Positions 50,242 to 61,588 of a stretch of DNA of 64,000 bases are shown here, in pieces. The position numbers were made by a program, and so were the translations under genes. This DNA is from Oscheius onirici (taxonomy: Eukaryota > Nematoda > Chromadorea > Rhabditida > Rhabditidae): NCBI GenBank assembly GCA_932521025.1, contig OW051471.1, positions 8,494,001 through 8,558,000 of the forward strand. The letters run 5' to 3'. Below the pieces are notes generated by a model. It saw only the letters and a program-made list of their open reading frames with translations. It made no database searches and had not been told where the DNA came from. The number at the start of each line of letters is the position of its first letter. Positions within the stretch are counted from its first letter, which is position 1.

Positions 50242-51201
50242 TTAAAAGGGAATCGGTGTGAGGTCGTTTTGATAGAAGTTACCACTATGCTCGTCTTTGA
50301 GTTTAAGAATAGATTTCACGAGAAGAGCGGCGGAGTCTTCACACTAAAGGTTTTCTTGGGGGAAAATCAAAATATTAAACAAACGGTCAAAGTGACGTTT
50401 TCCTTTCCACTCTCGTCAGTTTTGGTGGTTCCTGGACAGAAGGCGGTCACAAGCACACCGTCGCCTTTCAAATGAAGAGCGAGATCTCTAGTGATACAGT
50501 TCAATGCGGCCTAAAACTCGGTATGTTTAACTTTGTTCTAAAACCTTACTTTGCTTGCTCTGTAGCTCAAAATAACTGGATTGAACCACGGGTCTGCCGG
50601 ATTGTTTCTCGCAATCGAACCACTAATCGAAGAAATGTTGATGATACCACATGCTGAAGCACTCAGATCCCCGTTGAAACTTCTTTCTGCTGATTTTTTC
50701 AAAAGTGGGAAAAAGAACTGAAATCAAAGTATCGGAAGAGTTTTACGTTATTACCTGAGAGACGATAACTGGAGAGACTGTGTTAATATCCAGCTGTCTG
50801 TTGAATTCTGATCTCTGTGGACTCTTGGTGTAGAAGTCGTAAGGAACAACGATTCCGGCGTTGTTGATCAGCAAGTTTAGACCGTCCTCTCCGAGTTTCT
50901 TCTCAACCTTAAAATTAATTTTACTTAGAAGTTCGGACAAAATGAACCGTCTTCACAGCCTCTTCGATACTCTTGTCGTCCGTAATGTCCATCGGAATAA
51001 TAACGACCCGTTCGTCTTCTACTTTCTTTAGCTTCTGAAAGCTTTTTAAAAAATTTAAAAAAGAAAACCAACATAATCGTCTTCCCTGACCGTAACTGTG
51101 GCAAAAACTTGTCTGACCCCTCCGATTTTCAGAAATTCCTGAACCAGACAGAGACCGACACCGGCATCACAGCCAGTAATTAGAATGTTAGCTGGAGCCA
51201 T
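50242..51201 (-). CDS. Short-chain dehydrogenase/reductase, 254 aa
   Basis: NAD(P)-dependent oxidoreductase of the C-factor/sniffer-like SDR group. Exons 51201-51073, 51034-50948, 50907-50755, 50717-50550, 50510-50385, 50343-50242; the total is divisible by three. Cofactor motif TGCDAGVG, NNAG, catalytic Ser in NISSISGS, Tyr-Lys in YRASK, and a C-terminal segment ending QNDLTPIPF. The substrate is unknown. An acceptor lies just before the ATG. It follows a paralogous SDR on the same strand by about 350 bp, a tandem duplication. Confidence 0.9.
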
Positions 51202-51547
51202 TTTCTCTGAAAATATCCAAATTGGACAAAATAATGACAGGAAGAAATAAGAATAAACCCGAAAATTAGAAACGGGGATCATTTATAGTCGACCGACCTT
51301 GGGGAGGAATCACGTAAACATGTTTCTTTTTCGAGACCGACCAGACGGAGGTCAATCCTGTTTGCCTAGCGTTTATTCTCCGGAACGGAAAAACAGTTCT
51401 GACCATTTTTATATTGGTCGGAGGAGGATAATACTAAAGACTAACAAGTGTGATGAGTTCCAACGTAAAAGCTTTATTACCACAAAAAGTACTTTCAAAA
51501 CGACACAAAGACTATCGAAATGTACTGCAGTGGGAACTTCTTTCTGT

Positions 51548-52940
51548 TCAGAACACGATCTGCTTGCCATCACGCTGAATGAAGCAGCCGTTGTGTTTTG
51601 CACGAAGGCCAAGAATCGTTGGCACCAGAACGGCCACTGACTCGTCGAGCTAAAAATATCTTACTCGCAGGAGAAACTAAAGGCTACCGTAAGTTCTGCC
51701 ACTTGTGTCCCCATATCCGTTTGTACAGACCCCGGACAGATGGCGACAACAAGAATTCCGTCTTTGGCCAAATCGAGAGCCAGACAACGAGTAACAGAGT
51801 TCAGAGCTGTCTGTAACATAAAAAGATTGTTAAAGTAATGACAAATCTTAACCTTGCTCATTCGATAAGCCATCCTCAGTGGATTCTGAACAATGGCGTC
51901 AGCATTGTTCAGGGCAATCGAGCCAACCACGTCCGAAATGTTGATTACGGCAGCTCTATTGACACTGAGATCAAGACTCTGATTGACCTCGGCAGCTTTC
52001 AGGAGTAGAGGAAGAAAAGTTTGAGTGACGATAACCGGAGAGACACTATTGACATCAAGCTGACGATTAAGATCAGCCCTCTTTGGCTTCTCTCTGACAT
52101 TGTACAGAATTTGTGAGCCGGCATTGTTCACCAGAAGAGTCAGTCCTTCTCTTTCAAGAATTCCTGAGACCTAAAATTGTTAAAGGTTAGTGTTTTCGAA
52201 ACAAATCTACGGAATCGTAAGCTTTTTCAATGGACTGGTCATCGCTGATATCCATGGTAACCACGATTAGACGAGAGTCGGTGATCTTCTTCTTGATGTC
52301 CTGAAACGGATTCATTAAATTTGAATGGAGAGAACTCACCGTAGAGTCCTCAGCTTTTCGAACAGTTGCAATAACTCTCTTGATGTGCCGATTGTTCAGA
52401 AACTCTTGAACCAGTCCGAGTCCAATACCACGACCAGCTCCGGTCACCATGACATTGATTGGAGCTGAAGCTTCTTGCGGGCTCGGCATCGCACGATCCA
52501 TGAAAGCCTAGAATATTTCACATTGAGGATAATAGGAGGGAACATACAACATAGGCCGAAGGCGGTCTCGGTGTCTTCTCAATAGTAGCAGTGGTTACAC
52601 CAAATCCAGTGAATTCTTTTCCAGTCTTCTTCGGAGGACTGGCGCCAGTCGGAGATTTTTCCGGTTTAGTAGGTACAGTAGTCAGGGGTTTCGCCTGAGA
52701 AAATGCCACGTTTGGCGAAGATTTCTCAGCAGATTTAGAGGTTGGAGGTACAGTAGCAGGTTGAGAAACAGTAGTTTTACCACCAACTGTTCCAGTAGTC
52801 AAAACTGGTCTCTCAGTTTTGGGACTGACATTGGCAGCAGCCTTAGCTGTTATTGAGCCGAAGGGACCCGAAGATTTCGTGGTCAAAGGAGGCTTGGCCT
52901 GACTGGGAGTGGAGGAAGACGATGTCGACTTGGTTGACAT
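51548..52940 (-). CDS. SDR with low-complexity N-terminal extension, 396 aa
   Basis: Exons 52940-52551, 52507-52340, 52300-52211, 52170-51853, 51810-51688, 51649-51548; the sum is divisible by three. The first 130 residues are Ser/Thr/Pro/Lys-rich with no predicted fold (PPLTTKSSGPFGS, SPTGASPPKKTGKEFTGFG). The rest is a complete SDR: TGAGRGIG, NNAG, NISDVVGS with the catalytic Ser, and YRMSK. The 43-nt intron joining both parts is in phase 0, and the SDR part has its own ATG at 52501, so a shorter isoform is possible. Paralogue of the downstream SDR. Confidence 0.88.
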
Positions 52941-53713
52941 GGCAATGATTCTAAACTGAGAAGTTGTCTTCCTTTTATATGTCCGAGTTAAAGACTGATC
53001 AGAGCGGTTCTTCTAACAAAATTAGAGTCTATTCAATCTCAGCAATTAGCAGTCTTCAAGCAGTACCTTCCAGTATCATGGGGCTGAGTCTCGCGCATGC
53101 TGTTTTTATTTACCGTCGAGAACAGAAAGACTTCTCGTTATCTATATGTAAAAGTGGATTTTGTCCTCAATGGTTTTTGGAGCGATCCACAACATCGAGA
53201 AGAGGAGTGTGATTGCAAGCTTCGGATAAAAAGCAAGGAAAAGTAGTTCGAAGTTAACAACCGGAATTGTGTCTGGCGGAAAAGTGATTATTTTTAATTT
53301 ATCACATGTTAACTCGAGGTTGAGCGTTCGTACTTTCTTTCAGGCTTTGTTATCGGGAGTCTACTGGTTTTGAAGGTCTGCCAGTAGTCCAAAAATTTCA
53401 TGTCGCCATACTATCTCTGGGAGCAGTAAAGATCTCTGACAACAGCAATCATAGCCGTCCCTGATCTCGTACACTTCTGCTCTTCTAAAAGTTCACTGTC
53501 TCGGTCTGTCTGCACTAAAAGTCCAAGAGGTCAAGGAACTGAAGCGGCTGCATATAAATGAATGGATGGCCAAGCTGCAGCTCGACGAATTCGTATACCC
53601 GGAAAGACAAGAATCAAAAATTCAAAGCCAGTATTAGTTCAATCAATTTAACACGTTGAGATGTAGCCCAGCAAAAAGTTTATTCACACCCGTTTAACTT
53701 GTATCAACAAAAA
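52941..53713. other. Intergenic, orphan 260-aa gene 3' end to SDR pair
   Basis: 770 bp without recognised coding content; upstream region of the SDR pair and 3' flank of the 260-aa gene. Confidence 0.5.
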
Positions 53714-54802
53714 CTATTCCAATTTGGGTCTCTTTGCTGGAGGCGCCTCGAGAACGTCTCTAGTCTTTCGAATAGCTTCGAGAAGTTTCTCCACAGCTTC
53801 CAAACCTTCTTTGATTTCAACGCTGGCAGTTTCTTCCTCTTTCTTTCTTTTCTCTCTGGCTGTGACTCTGCCTGGAGTGTTGACCGCCCTCGAAAGAGTC
53901 CGTCTATGTTTCTCATATGGACCCATCGCTTCGACAGTCGCGATTTTTTCCTCTTCCGCTAAAAACATTTTTGATAAACGTCAAAGTTGTTCAAATAAAA
54001 ACGAATGATCAAAGAACCCACTTAACGAATCGTCATTCATAACCTCATCGACCATTCTCTTGAAAACTTCGGATGGTTTTTCTTCGGCACTCGTGCCTCG
54101 GATACGCCGCGTAATGTTGAAAAGACGCCGTTTGGCAGCCTCGGTCGGCCAGTAAAGAGGCGTACAGATGTGGCTCAAAGAGCATGGATCGCTGAGAAAC
54201 ATGTCGTCGATAATCTGAAAAAAAAATGTTGTGCGTTTTTATTTTCAACGGACATAGAATTTTGGTGCAATTCAATGAAAAGCATGCTTCGAAAAAAGAT
54301 TGCTTGACACTTTTAACCCTATAAAATCTGCAAGTTGCAGTAAAAACGTAAAAAAAATATCAAAAAAATACCTCAAGTTTTTTTGTCTCTCCCAAGGCTT
54401 TACAAGCTCCACAGTGGTAGCTTTTCAGATTGCCTTTCAAGTTTCTCTTCCATTGAAAAACGTAGCACAAATCGGCAGGTCCGAACATTCTGAAATTCAA
54501 CGTTTTATAATGCTATATGAGCCATAAAACTCACCGATAGTAATAAACTTTGTGTATTCCGTTCTTCGCATCCACAGGGACTGCTGGATATGTTCCGGCT
54601 ATGTTCGAGGTTTCTGCCTCCCTTTGTAGAATATCATTTAGATTGAACTCATTTGGTTCTTCTAAGAAGTTTTTTTAAGAAGAAAAATATGATAACAGTT
54701 ACCTTTGTAATGGTCTGCTTCTCCAGATGAACAGGATTCTGAGGACATCAAAGAAGAGAATTTAATTTCTTCAGCTGGTTCTTCTTTTACATAATAGTCC
54801 AT
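53714..54802 (-). CDS. Unrecognised nuclear-type protein, 260 aa
   Basis: Exons 54802-54703, 54661-54535, 54489-54372, 54214-54022, 53958-53714; the sum is divisible by three. Acidic N-terminus (DYYVKEEPAEE), a compact block with KVYYYRMFG, CYVFQW and YHCGACKALG that may bind zinc, a second block with DPCSLSHICTPLYW, then a highly charged coiled-coil-like end and a basic terminal motif PPAKRPKLE that looks like a nuclear localisation signal. It resembles the style of nematode-specific DNA- or chromatin-associated proteins, but I cannot name a family. It lies downstream of the 639-aa gene on the same strand. Confidence 0.75.
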
Positions 54803-55379
54803 GTTTCGCTGTACTAGTTGTGTGGAGAGACAGTGTGGTAGAAATCGATAGCGGGCGGGTGTTCCGGCCTGCCTGCGACACTGAGATAGCAAGCGGTCGC
54901 CGCAGCCGTTCAAAAGCGGCGAGGGAAAACGCTAGCCTTACAAGCGTTATTTTTTACGCGTTTCTAATAGTGAATTTTATTTGCAATGTTTGAGGGCAAA
55001 GGTTTTGGCTAAAAATACTGAATAACAGAAAGAACAAATAGGAATAAAGCTGGAAAGACGAGGGGGAAGACTATAATTTTTGATTTGTAAGGCACCTATT
55101 TGAGGGGTGGACATACGTGGACTTAACCGGCATTCAAATGAACAGAATCGGGATGAACAATGAGATACTACACTTTGGAGTTCGGTCTCTTTCTCCTTGT
55201 ACGTGGAGAATGCCTTCTTGCATGATAGCATATTAGTCGACCGCTTGGACGCCGTCAGAATTCCCGACTGGTTCTTCTTCTCTCTGAACTTCTTGTTGAC
55301 GCTCTTCACCATCCACAACAGTCTAAAATTCAATTTTCCACCTATTAGTCCATTTCAGACTCACTGTTTGATTCTTTCC
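54803..55379 (-). other. 3' region of the 639-aa gene with a spliced tail
   Basis: After the TAA at 55382-55380 there is a clean 42-nt intron (GTGAGT...TTTTAG, near 55363-55322) and then a coding-like exon. In the frame of the upstream gene this exon would add an acidic tail (VVDGEERQQEVQREEEP) to a stop. In another frame it is basic (KSVNKKFREKKNQSG). It is either a 3' UTR intron or an alternative C-terminus. The 5' end of the 260-aa gene lies at the low end. Confidence 0.45.
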
Positions 55380-58286
55380 TTAGAGCTCGTTGACAAAGAC
55401 GATTTTTTCGTCAGTCAAGCGCTTCTGGCTACAGTATTTCTCACATTCTCCGACATAAGGCCCAATCATATCATCTTCTTCTTCTGGATTGTTCTGACGG
55501 AAAATGTCCATAGCAGCTTGGAGCTCTTCGACAGTATGGTACCGTCTGGCGACTTCTTCACATCTGCGCTGCATCTCTCTCAAGATGCGGCGAAGGTACA
55601 AACATAGTTTCAAATCCACATCACTTGCTGATGCGTACATTTTACTGAAATAGCCAACCTTGATTTTTGGAATGTTACGCCATGTGATTGTCTAAAAATC
55701 ATAGTAGGAAAAAATCCAAAAAAATGCAAACCTCCACGAGTTTCACAAAACAGTCTCCCAGTCCCTTCTTCACAAGATCTTCGATTTGACGGTGAGTTGG
55801 TTTTTTTGCTTCTGGAACAGCCTCCAAAAACGAGAGACGATCTAAAAGTTAGAAACATTCTTGAAAGACAAGTAAATTATAGCACTTACCATACTGTAGA
55901 GGTTCCGGTAACTGGAGTGTAGCTCTGATAGGTTCGTTTGTACACATTCCGCAAATTTTCGACTTGTAGCTGACCGACTTCCAAGTGATTAAATTGGGGC
56001 AGCACTCAAACTGAAATTTTCAATAGTTTTGATCTGTCTCGTGAGCCTACGTTGCGCAAGAGGAGACGAACAGAGTCCCTCAGTTCATCCATCTTGGTAG
56101 GGTTGCTTACGCGAATTTTGATCAAGCGACCGTCTTCTTTGGCTGCAGTTTGAAAACTGAAAGTAAAACCATATAAACTAACCGAATATTAGTTTAAAGT
56201 CTTTGTCATTCTCGGGTTTGGGAAAGAGATGTTCCGCAGCGAATTTCTTTTGAACGGCACAGTTGAGAACTTCTTGGAAGATGTGCCTCTTCAGGTGCTT
56301 GAAGTTACATGCACTGCTTGGGGAGAAAACAGTCTTGAGAATTTCCGGGTCGATATGAGCTCCAATTCGACATTGGGAACTTACTGTAAACTTGTCTGAA
56401 AAGGAGGTAAATTATGTTGGCCTCATCCAACTTACACATTTCTTCTACAGTCAAAATCTCAGCTTGGACAGTCTCCGGAGGAGGAACATGCTGAAAGATT
56501 GTTCTTTCAATTAAAATACGATGTTGATGCGTCCCGCAGTAATAATGGGAAGTACCCCTCCATAAATTTCAGGACTTCGAGGGTAAACCTCAACTTTCTA
56601 GCTCACGTCCTCATATTTCAGTTTGATGGTGTTCAGCCAAGGTGAAGTGAAATATTGCTTCGTTGCAGGGAACTGCTTTCAGCTTGAGTAAATTACGTAA
56701 AATCGTTTTTTCACTTCGAGCTTCGCGATGTTCTACACAGTTCCAAATCTACAACTTTTCTGAACATCATAAAACTGGAAAAGTGCAGAATTCGGATGGA
56801 ACTGATACAAAATTATCCTAGAATGGTAAAGAACTTACACGCTTCACCACTCGAGCTGCAGCTTGGATGAAAATTTGGGCTCTGGCGAGAGACTCCTTTT
56901 TATTTCGATTATTCTCATTTTGCTGAAAAAGTTATTGCTATTATTTACCCAGGTAATACCTGTATCATTCGCATATTGACTTGTCCTTCGGGAATCTTGC
57001 GACCGAAGTTCTTCTCCAGCATTTCCGCTAGATACCGTTCCTGTTGCAATGGATTCTTCCTGGCTCGTCGCCTCTGTCTTCTGAGCTGTAAGCGATGTTT
57101 CTCTAAAAGTTTTCAGATTCTACTCACAATTCGATTATGTATACCGGCATCTCTGACAACTCCAGATCTTTGGTTGAAGAACAAGTGGGCAACTTCGTCG
57201 GCTTCTTTGCCAAAACCGCTAGGTCTTCCACCGTTTTCCATCGGATCGTCGTCTTCACTCTCACCAATGTCCTCCAATCCGTCACTTTCCGGCAAGTTGT
57301 AGGCTTTGAACGGTTGTTGAACAGGCTCCGCTTGCTGGATCTGGGGACGTGCACAATATTGATGGTCCTGCAGCTGGTCGGGTGTTGGCAGCTCAGTTGG
57401 GCGAAGTCGTTTAGAAGGCGGCACACGTTCAACTTGAGCGGCTGCAGAAGTTCGACTTCGCATCTGATTCGAGGTGGTCCCTTGATCTTTCGGTCGAGCT
57501 CTTTTCAGAGGCTGGACTCTATCAATACTTGAAACCGTTCCAGTGTTTCCGTTAACTCTGCATGTCGAGCTGGTACTCTGGTCTTGCGGTCGGATTCCCG
57601 TCTGAGATTGGACGCGCTCTGTCCTTGGAATCGAATGATAATTGACGTTTGGTGCCAGGTTGGCGATATTCCTTTGAGGCGCGGCCAAGATCGACAGTCC
57701 ACTACCGCTCTGCTCCGTTGAACGACCTCGCACATAACGATTCGTTGCAGGTTCCGAACCAGACGAAATCGCCAACACTCCAGCAGGAACCCTATTCTTG
57801 GGAAGAACCACCGGATATTGCTTTCTTGGTATTTGTACAGATGTCGACAAAGAAGAGGCGTGATCAGAAATAGTTGAGGCAGCATTCGGACTGACCTAAA
57901 AACTTACGACGTTGACAGAGACAAACTTCAAGCTTACAGATGTCATTTGTATTTTTTAGCAGTTAACTTTCAAAGTAACGCGCGTGTTTCGCAACTCCTG
58001 ACTCAGTTGTTTTGGTTCACAAACAAGCACAGAACAGAAAAAATCGACCATATTCTGTGAAAATTATTTTGCAGAAATGATTTTAGTTTTATCGATATAT
58101 TTCACAACCCGATGGCGCAGTGGTAGGAGGCGCCAGCGTCAATCTAAAGGTCCCAAGTTCAAACCCGCTTCTGCCCAACCAAGGCGGACTTTATCTTTTA
58201 TTTCATAACCCGCCTCTTCTTCCCTCTCTCATAACCCCGTAACTAACCGACTGATTTGTCCCCGGAGGAGCTTCTGCTGCCGACAT
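55380..58286 (-). CDS. Unrecognised basic nuclear-type protein, 639 aa
   Basis: Ten exons: 58286-58248, 57895-57128, 57085-56960, 56922-56839, 56490-56436, 56395-56183, 56142-56051, 56010-55890, 55841-55732, 55691-55380; the sum is divisible by three. The N-terminal 270 residues are low-complexity with repeated short basic motifs of the type RVxPxKRxRP (three times: QPLKRARPKD, PPSKRLRPTE and a degenerate copy) and an acidic patch (GESEDDDPMENG). The middle is basic (LRRQRRRARKNP). The C-terminal 300 residues are folded-looking with a Cys cluster (FECCPN ... KICGMC) and end with a helical segment. I infer a nuclear, nucleic-acid- or chromatin-associated role; the family is not recognised. An acceptor lies upstream of the ATG. 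Confidence 0.75.
58107..58178 (+). other. tRNA-Met-like relic in intron 1 of the 639-aa gene
   Basis: GCGCAGTGGTAG (A box) and AAGTTCAAACCC (B box) at tRNA spacing, with AATCTAAAGGTC between, resemble elongator tRNA-Met. The anticodon and acceptor stems do not pair well, so it is a pseudo-tRNA. It lies antisense to the host intron. Confidence 0.55.
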
Positions 58287-59416
58287 TGTTGTTTTCGGAA
58301 GAAATCACCTGAAAAGTAGATTTTTAATGAATGAAAAAACAATGAAAAATCTTGATAGATACAATTACTCACATTTGACTCATATGCAACAACATCAGTT
58401 TTTTTGAGAAACTAGTCGCAATAGGGCGCCGTTTGGAACACATGTGCGTCCGGACGCACTTTTACGTAGACTGTTCAATTGGATGTGTTAAAAAGTTTTG
58501 GGTCAGTTTACACTGAAGAATATTGTATACTCAAAATATAAAAAAACTGGGAAATAGAAGTCTGCGGACAGACCAGTGAGATCTTCACGACTTGATGGTT
58601 AAAAGTGCAAAAATATGTTATTGTGTTTAGTCCTGATCGAGTTCTGAAGAGCCGTTCTTTTCAGTCATAAGTTGAGCTGCAAATTACTTGAGTAATACAC
58701 TTTTTGGCTGTCTGCAATCGTGATTAAAATTAGCCTAGCTGCAAGAAAGAGTCATAGTACTCCCTTCTTTGTTAGCGAAAAAAAAGTTTGACAGACTGAC
58801 GAGGAAATGTTGTTTAGAACATTTTCCCACCATCTTGTTTGCCCTAGTGAGTAAGAACTTTCGTCTACGTAGTTTCAAGCTTGAAAAGCTGCGTTTCTAT
58901 ATAATTCCTCCTCTAAGTGCGTAGTTTGTGATCTCCATACATCAAAAAGTGCTTGCGTAACGCTGTTGACAGAAATACATGAAATGGAGACATGATCCAA
59001 GGCATCAATTTGTATCGCCTCTTCACTAATTTCCATAATTATGGTGTGCTTGATGTCTACAAGTGCCGAGGGTTGAAAAGTTCGTTTGAACTTAGATTGA
59101 AGGGTAAAAGTTTCCCAAAAACTACTGTTTTTTCCTAAAGATTGAAATAATCAGTTCAAAAAAAAGAAGTAGAAACAAAAATGAACTTATTCCTCACAAA
59201 AATATTCATAGAAAGTATTCTTGATCTAACGTACTTGTTCTTGATCTCGCCCCTCTTTTGAACCCAAGATTTCCGCAACATTCTCACAGCATTTTCTTCA
59301 GGCGGAAATCCAACCCACTAGGAGAAGAAGACAGTAATTGCCGAGTTCGCAAAGACCACTTGGCCTTAGTTTGACGACTTGCTCATAATGATAGCTCTCT
59401 ACATGTATTCATTGTC
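58287..59416. other. Divergent intergenic region, 639-aa gene to chemoreceptor
   Basis: 1.1 kb, AT-rich. The acceptor of the 639-aa gene is near 58310. No coding frame or repeat recognised in the rest. Confidence 0.55.
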
Positions 59417-60627
59417 ATGTTCAACTACTCTGATGAAATGAACACCACAACAGTTCCTCCATCTACAGTATACCCAGCTAGTTATTCAATCTTCTGGGGA
59501 TACTCTTGCGACCTATGGCTCCCAATTTATCTTCTCATCATCTGCCTGTATGTCTTTGTCATTTACATTCTGTGCACATCAAAAAGCTCAAAATACAAAT
59601 CTGCCTACTTTAGCATCTTCATTTGCACAGGTACTATTCACTAGTTTAGAAGTCAAGTATCATCTTTAGGTGTCGCAGATATCATAGACGCTATCGCCAT
59701 TGAGTACATCCGCTTCTCTCAACGAGTTGGAATGGGTAAACTTAAATGTTTCTAAAAAAGAATCCTTTACTCAGGTCCCAGCTTTGGATGGCTGCTCCAG
59801 ATCACCACGGCTGTCACTGGATCCAACTTTGCTATGCATCTGATAGGCAATTCATTGATGTCCACTTTCCAGTTTACAGCCGTCTGGTTCCCGATCTTTC
59901 ACACAAGTGTAAGTTCTCCAGATACTCTACAAGCAAACTCTTTCAGTTTTGGAAAGACACAAACACCAGAATAATCATGGGTTTGATGGTAGTCGTTCCT
60001 GTCGTCGTTTACGGCCATCTTCTCTTCACCGAGTTCATGTTCGTCCAGGACGATATCGGACGATTTCGGTACAAAAGTCGAACTGATCCGATAACGGTAA
60101 CTATTTGTTGTGATCCTATACAAAAAAAGGTTTCAGAAAACAAGGATCCTGGACTCGGTTCTGACGATTGCCCAGGCTCTAATCAGCGGGACAATGTCCA
60201 TTTGTACAATCGTAGGAATTCGTGTCAAGACAAGTGCTAGTTTTAAGAAAAACCTTCCCGAAAAGGTTGCGAGATTGAAAATCCGGTCACGGCTGTTTTT
60301 TCAGAGCCTGGTCATGGTGGAACTAATCAATGTTGTTTTCGGCTCAATGGAAACACTTTACGGATTCATTTCCTTGTTCAACATACCCCTGACCAATCCT
60401 TTTCTGGTGTTCATTTTCGATGAGGTAGTTTTGCTTTTTTTTCATATTTCAAAGGAATTCAGTTTGTGAGCTACTTCTTCCTAATGATCACTCTGAATTC
60501 CTTCACTCTGCCTCTGCTCAGTGCAACGATGAGAGCCGAAATTGCCCACCGTATATGGGGAAAGAGCATGAGTGCTGTCGTCACAGTCGTCGAACGCTCG
60601 GGATCAAACGCCAAAACACAAAAATAG
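59417..60627 (+). CDS. Serpentine (7TM) chemoreceptor, 338 aa
   Basis: Exons 59417-59630, 59670-59735, 59775-59908, 59947-60096, 60137-60424, 60463-60627; the sum is divisible by three. N-terminal N-glycosylation-type segment (MFNYSDEMNTTT) then seven hydrophobic helices (e.g. LWLPIYLLIICLYVFVIYIL; IIMGLMVVVPVVVYGHLLF; FVSYFFLMITLNSFTLPLLS). Layout and TM7 ending (FTLPLLSATMRAEI) fit nematode serpentine receptors of the Srg superfamily (srg/srv/sru-like). Probably a sensory-neuron receptor; ligand unknown. The last six residues are polar. It is convergent with the nuclear receptor gene about 200 bp away. Confidence 0.85.
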
Positions 60628-60827
60628 GCACACGTTTCTTGTTATCTTTTGACTGAGTAAAGATTGTTCTGTACGGAATATCCTCTTTGAAAGATCCGAA
60701 TTGGATAATGCTAGCAAAGAGTATCCCTGATCTTTGGAAAAGAACGTGATGTGCGAAAAAAAGGTTTTTATGTTACAACAAACAGCCGTGAAGTTTTATA
60801 CCTTCGTAGAACCGAAAAATTTAGATT

Positions 60828-61588
60828 TCAAAATTCTCTGATGTAGAGATCGTACGTAAGATTTCCAGCCAAGCCATCTACATTCGCTGCGAACAACTGA
60901 CGGAAAACTTCCATTAATATGTTTGCTGCTTTCTGAAAGCTAAACTTTTTGGTGGCGAGTTTATTTTTCACCTTGGAAAGTTGTAGTAGAACAAGACTTT
61001 CGATGAGTCGCTGATATCGTTCGGTTAAAGGCATCTGAGGAAACCGTTCTTGTATAAGTTCAAACAACAAAATAGAAAACTTTGTTCGTGCTTGAGTAAT
61101 AGGAACTAGAGCATCGTCCGTGTAGCCCACCTCTGAACGTTTATTCAAAATCCCAAAATTTTTTAGCTGACCTGTAGAAAAGACGGATATACATTTGAGC
61201 AGAACAATCTCCTCGTGGTTCAGCCAGTCGCGCTGTTCTTCTTTCCAGTTACCGAGAAAAGACTGAACTATCAATAGACTGTTGGATGAAATGCTTACAC
61301 AATCTCGTGGACAGCAAATCTGAGAGTTGAGAAGAACGTCGGCTAGGGAGCCGTCCACATTAGCGTACATTTCGGTCGGTAACCTGCCATTCGGATTGTG
61401 TATGGACCTGAATTACATATTGATGATACCGTACACTCTGTAAACCAGATGTACATGGTAACGAATGTGCGTGTTCTGACTCACGTTTCCATCCTTATAA
61501 GTTCACGACTGAAGTGGCTAGACGTCGCCAAGGCTTTTAACCTTTCGATGAACTTGAATCCGGCAGAGCAATAGTGAGCTATCCGGTC
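60828..61588 (-). CDS. Nuclear hormone receptor ligand-binding domain (5' end not resolved)
   Basis: Exons 61588-61485 and 61407-60828 join in phase 2. The frame encodes a nematode-type NHR LBD: DRIAHYCSAGFKFIERLKAL at its start, then WLNHEEIVLLKCISVFSTG (the helix 5 region), FSILLFELIQERFPQMPLTERYQRLIESLVLLQ, and a stop at 60828. Upstream to the ADH promoter at 62.3 kb I find small possible exons (27 nt near 61675-61649; a frame near 62130-62000) but no C-x2-C zinc-finger DNA-binding domain. It is either a DBD-less receptor or a gene whose DBD exons I missed. Confidence 0.75.

Noticed and set aside
50269-50656. Plus-strand frames resembling a small secreted gene
   Set aside because: They are the antisense of the last two SDR exons (50717-50242, minus), which phase perfectly and carry the YRASK motif.
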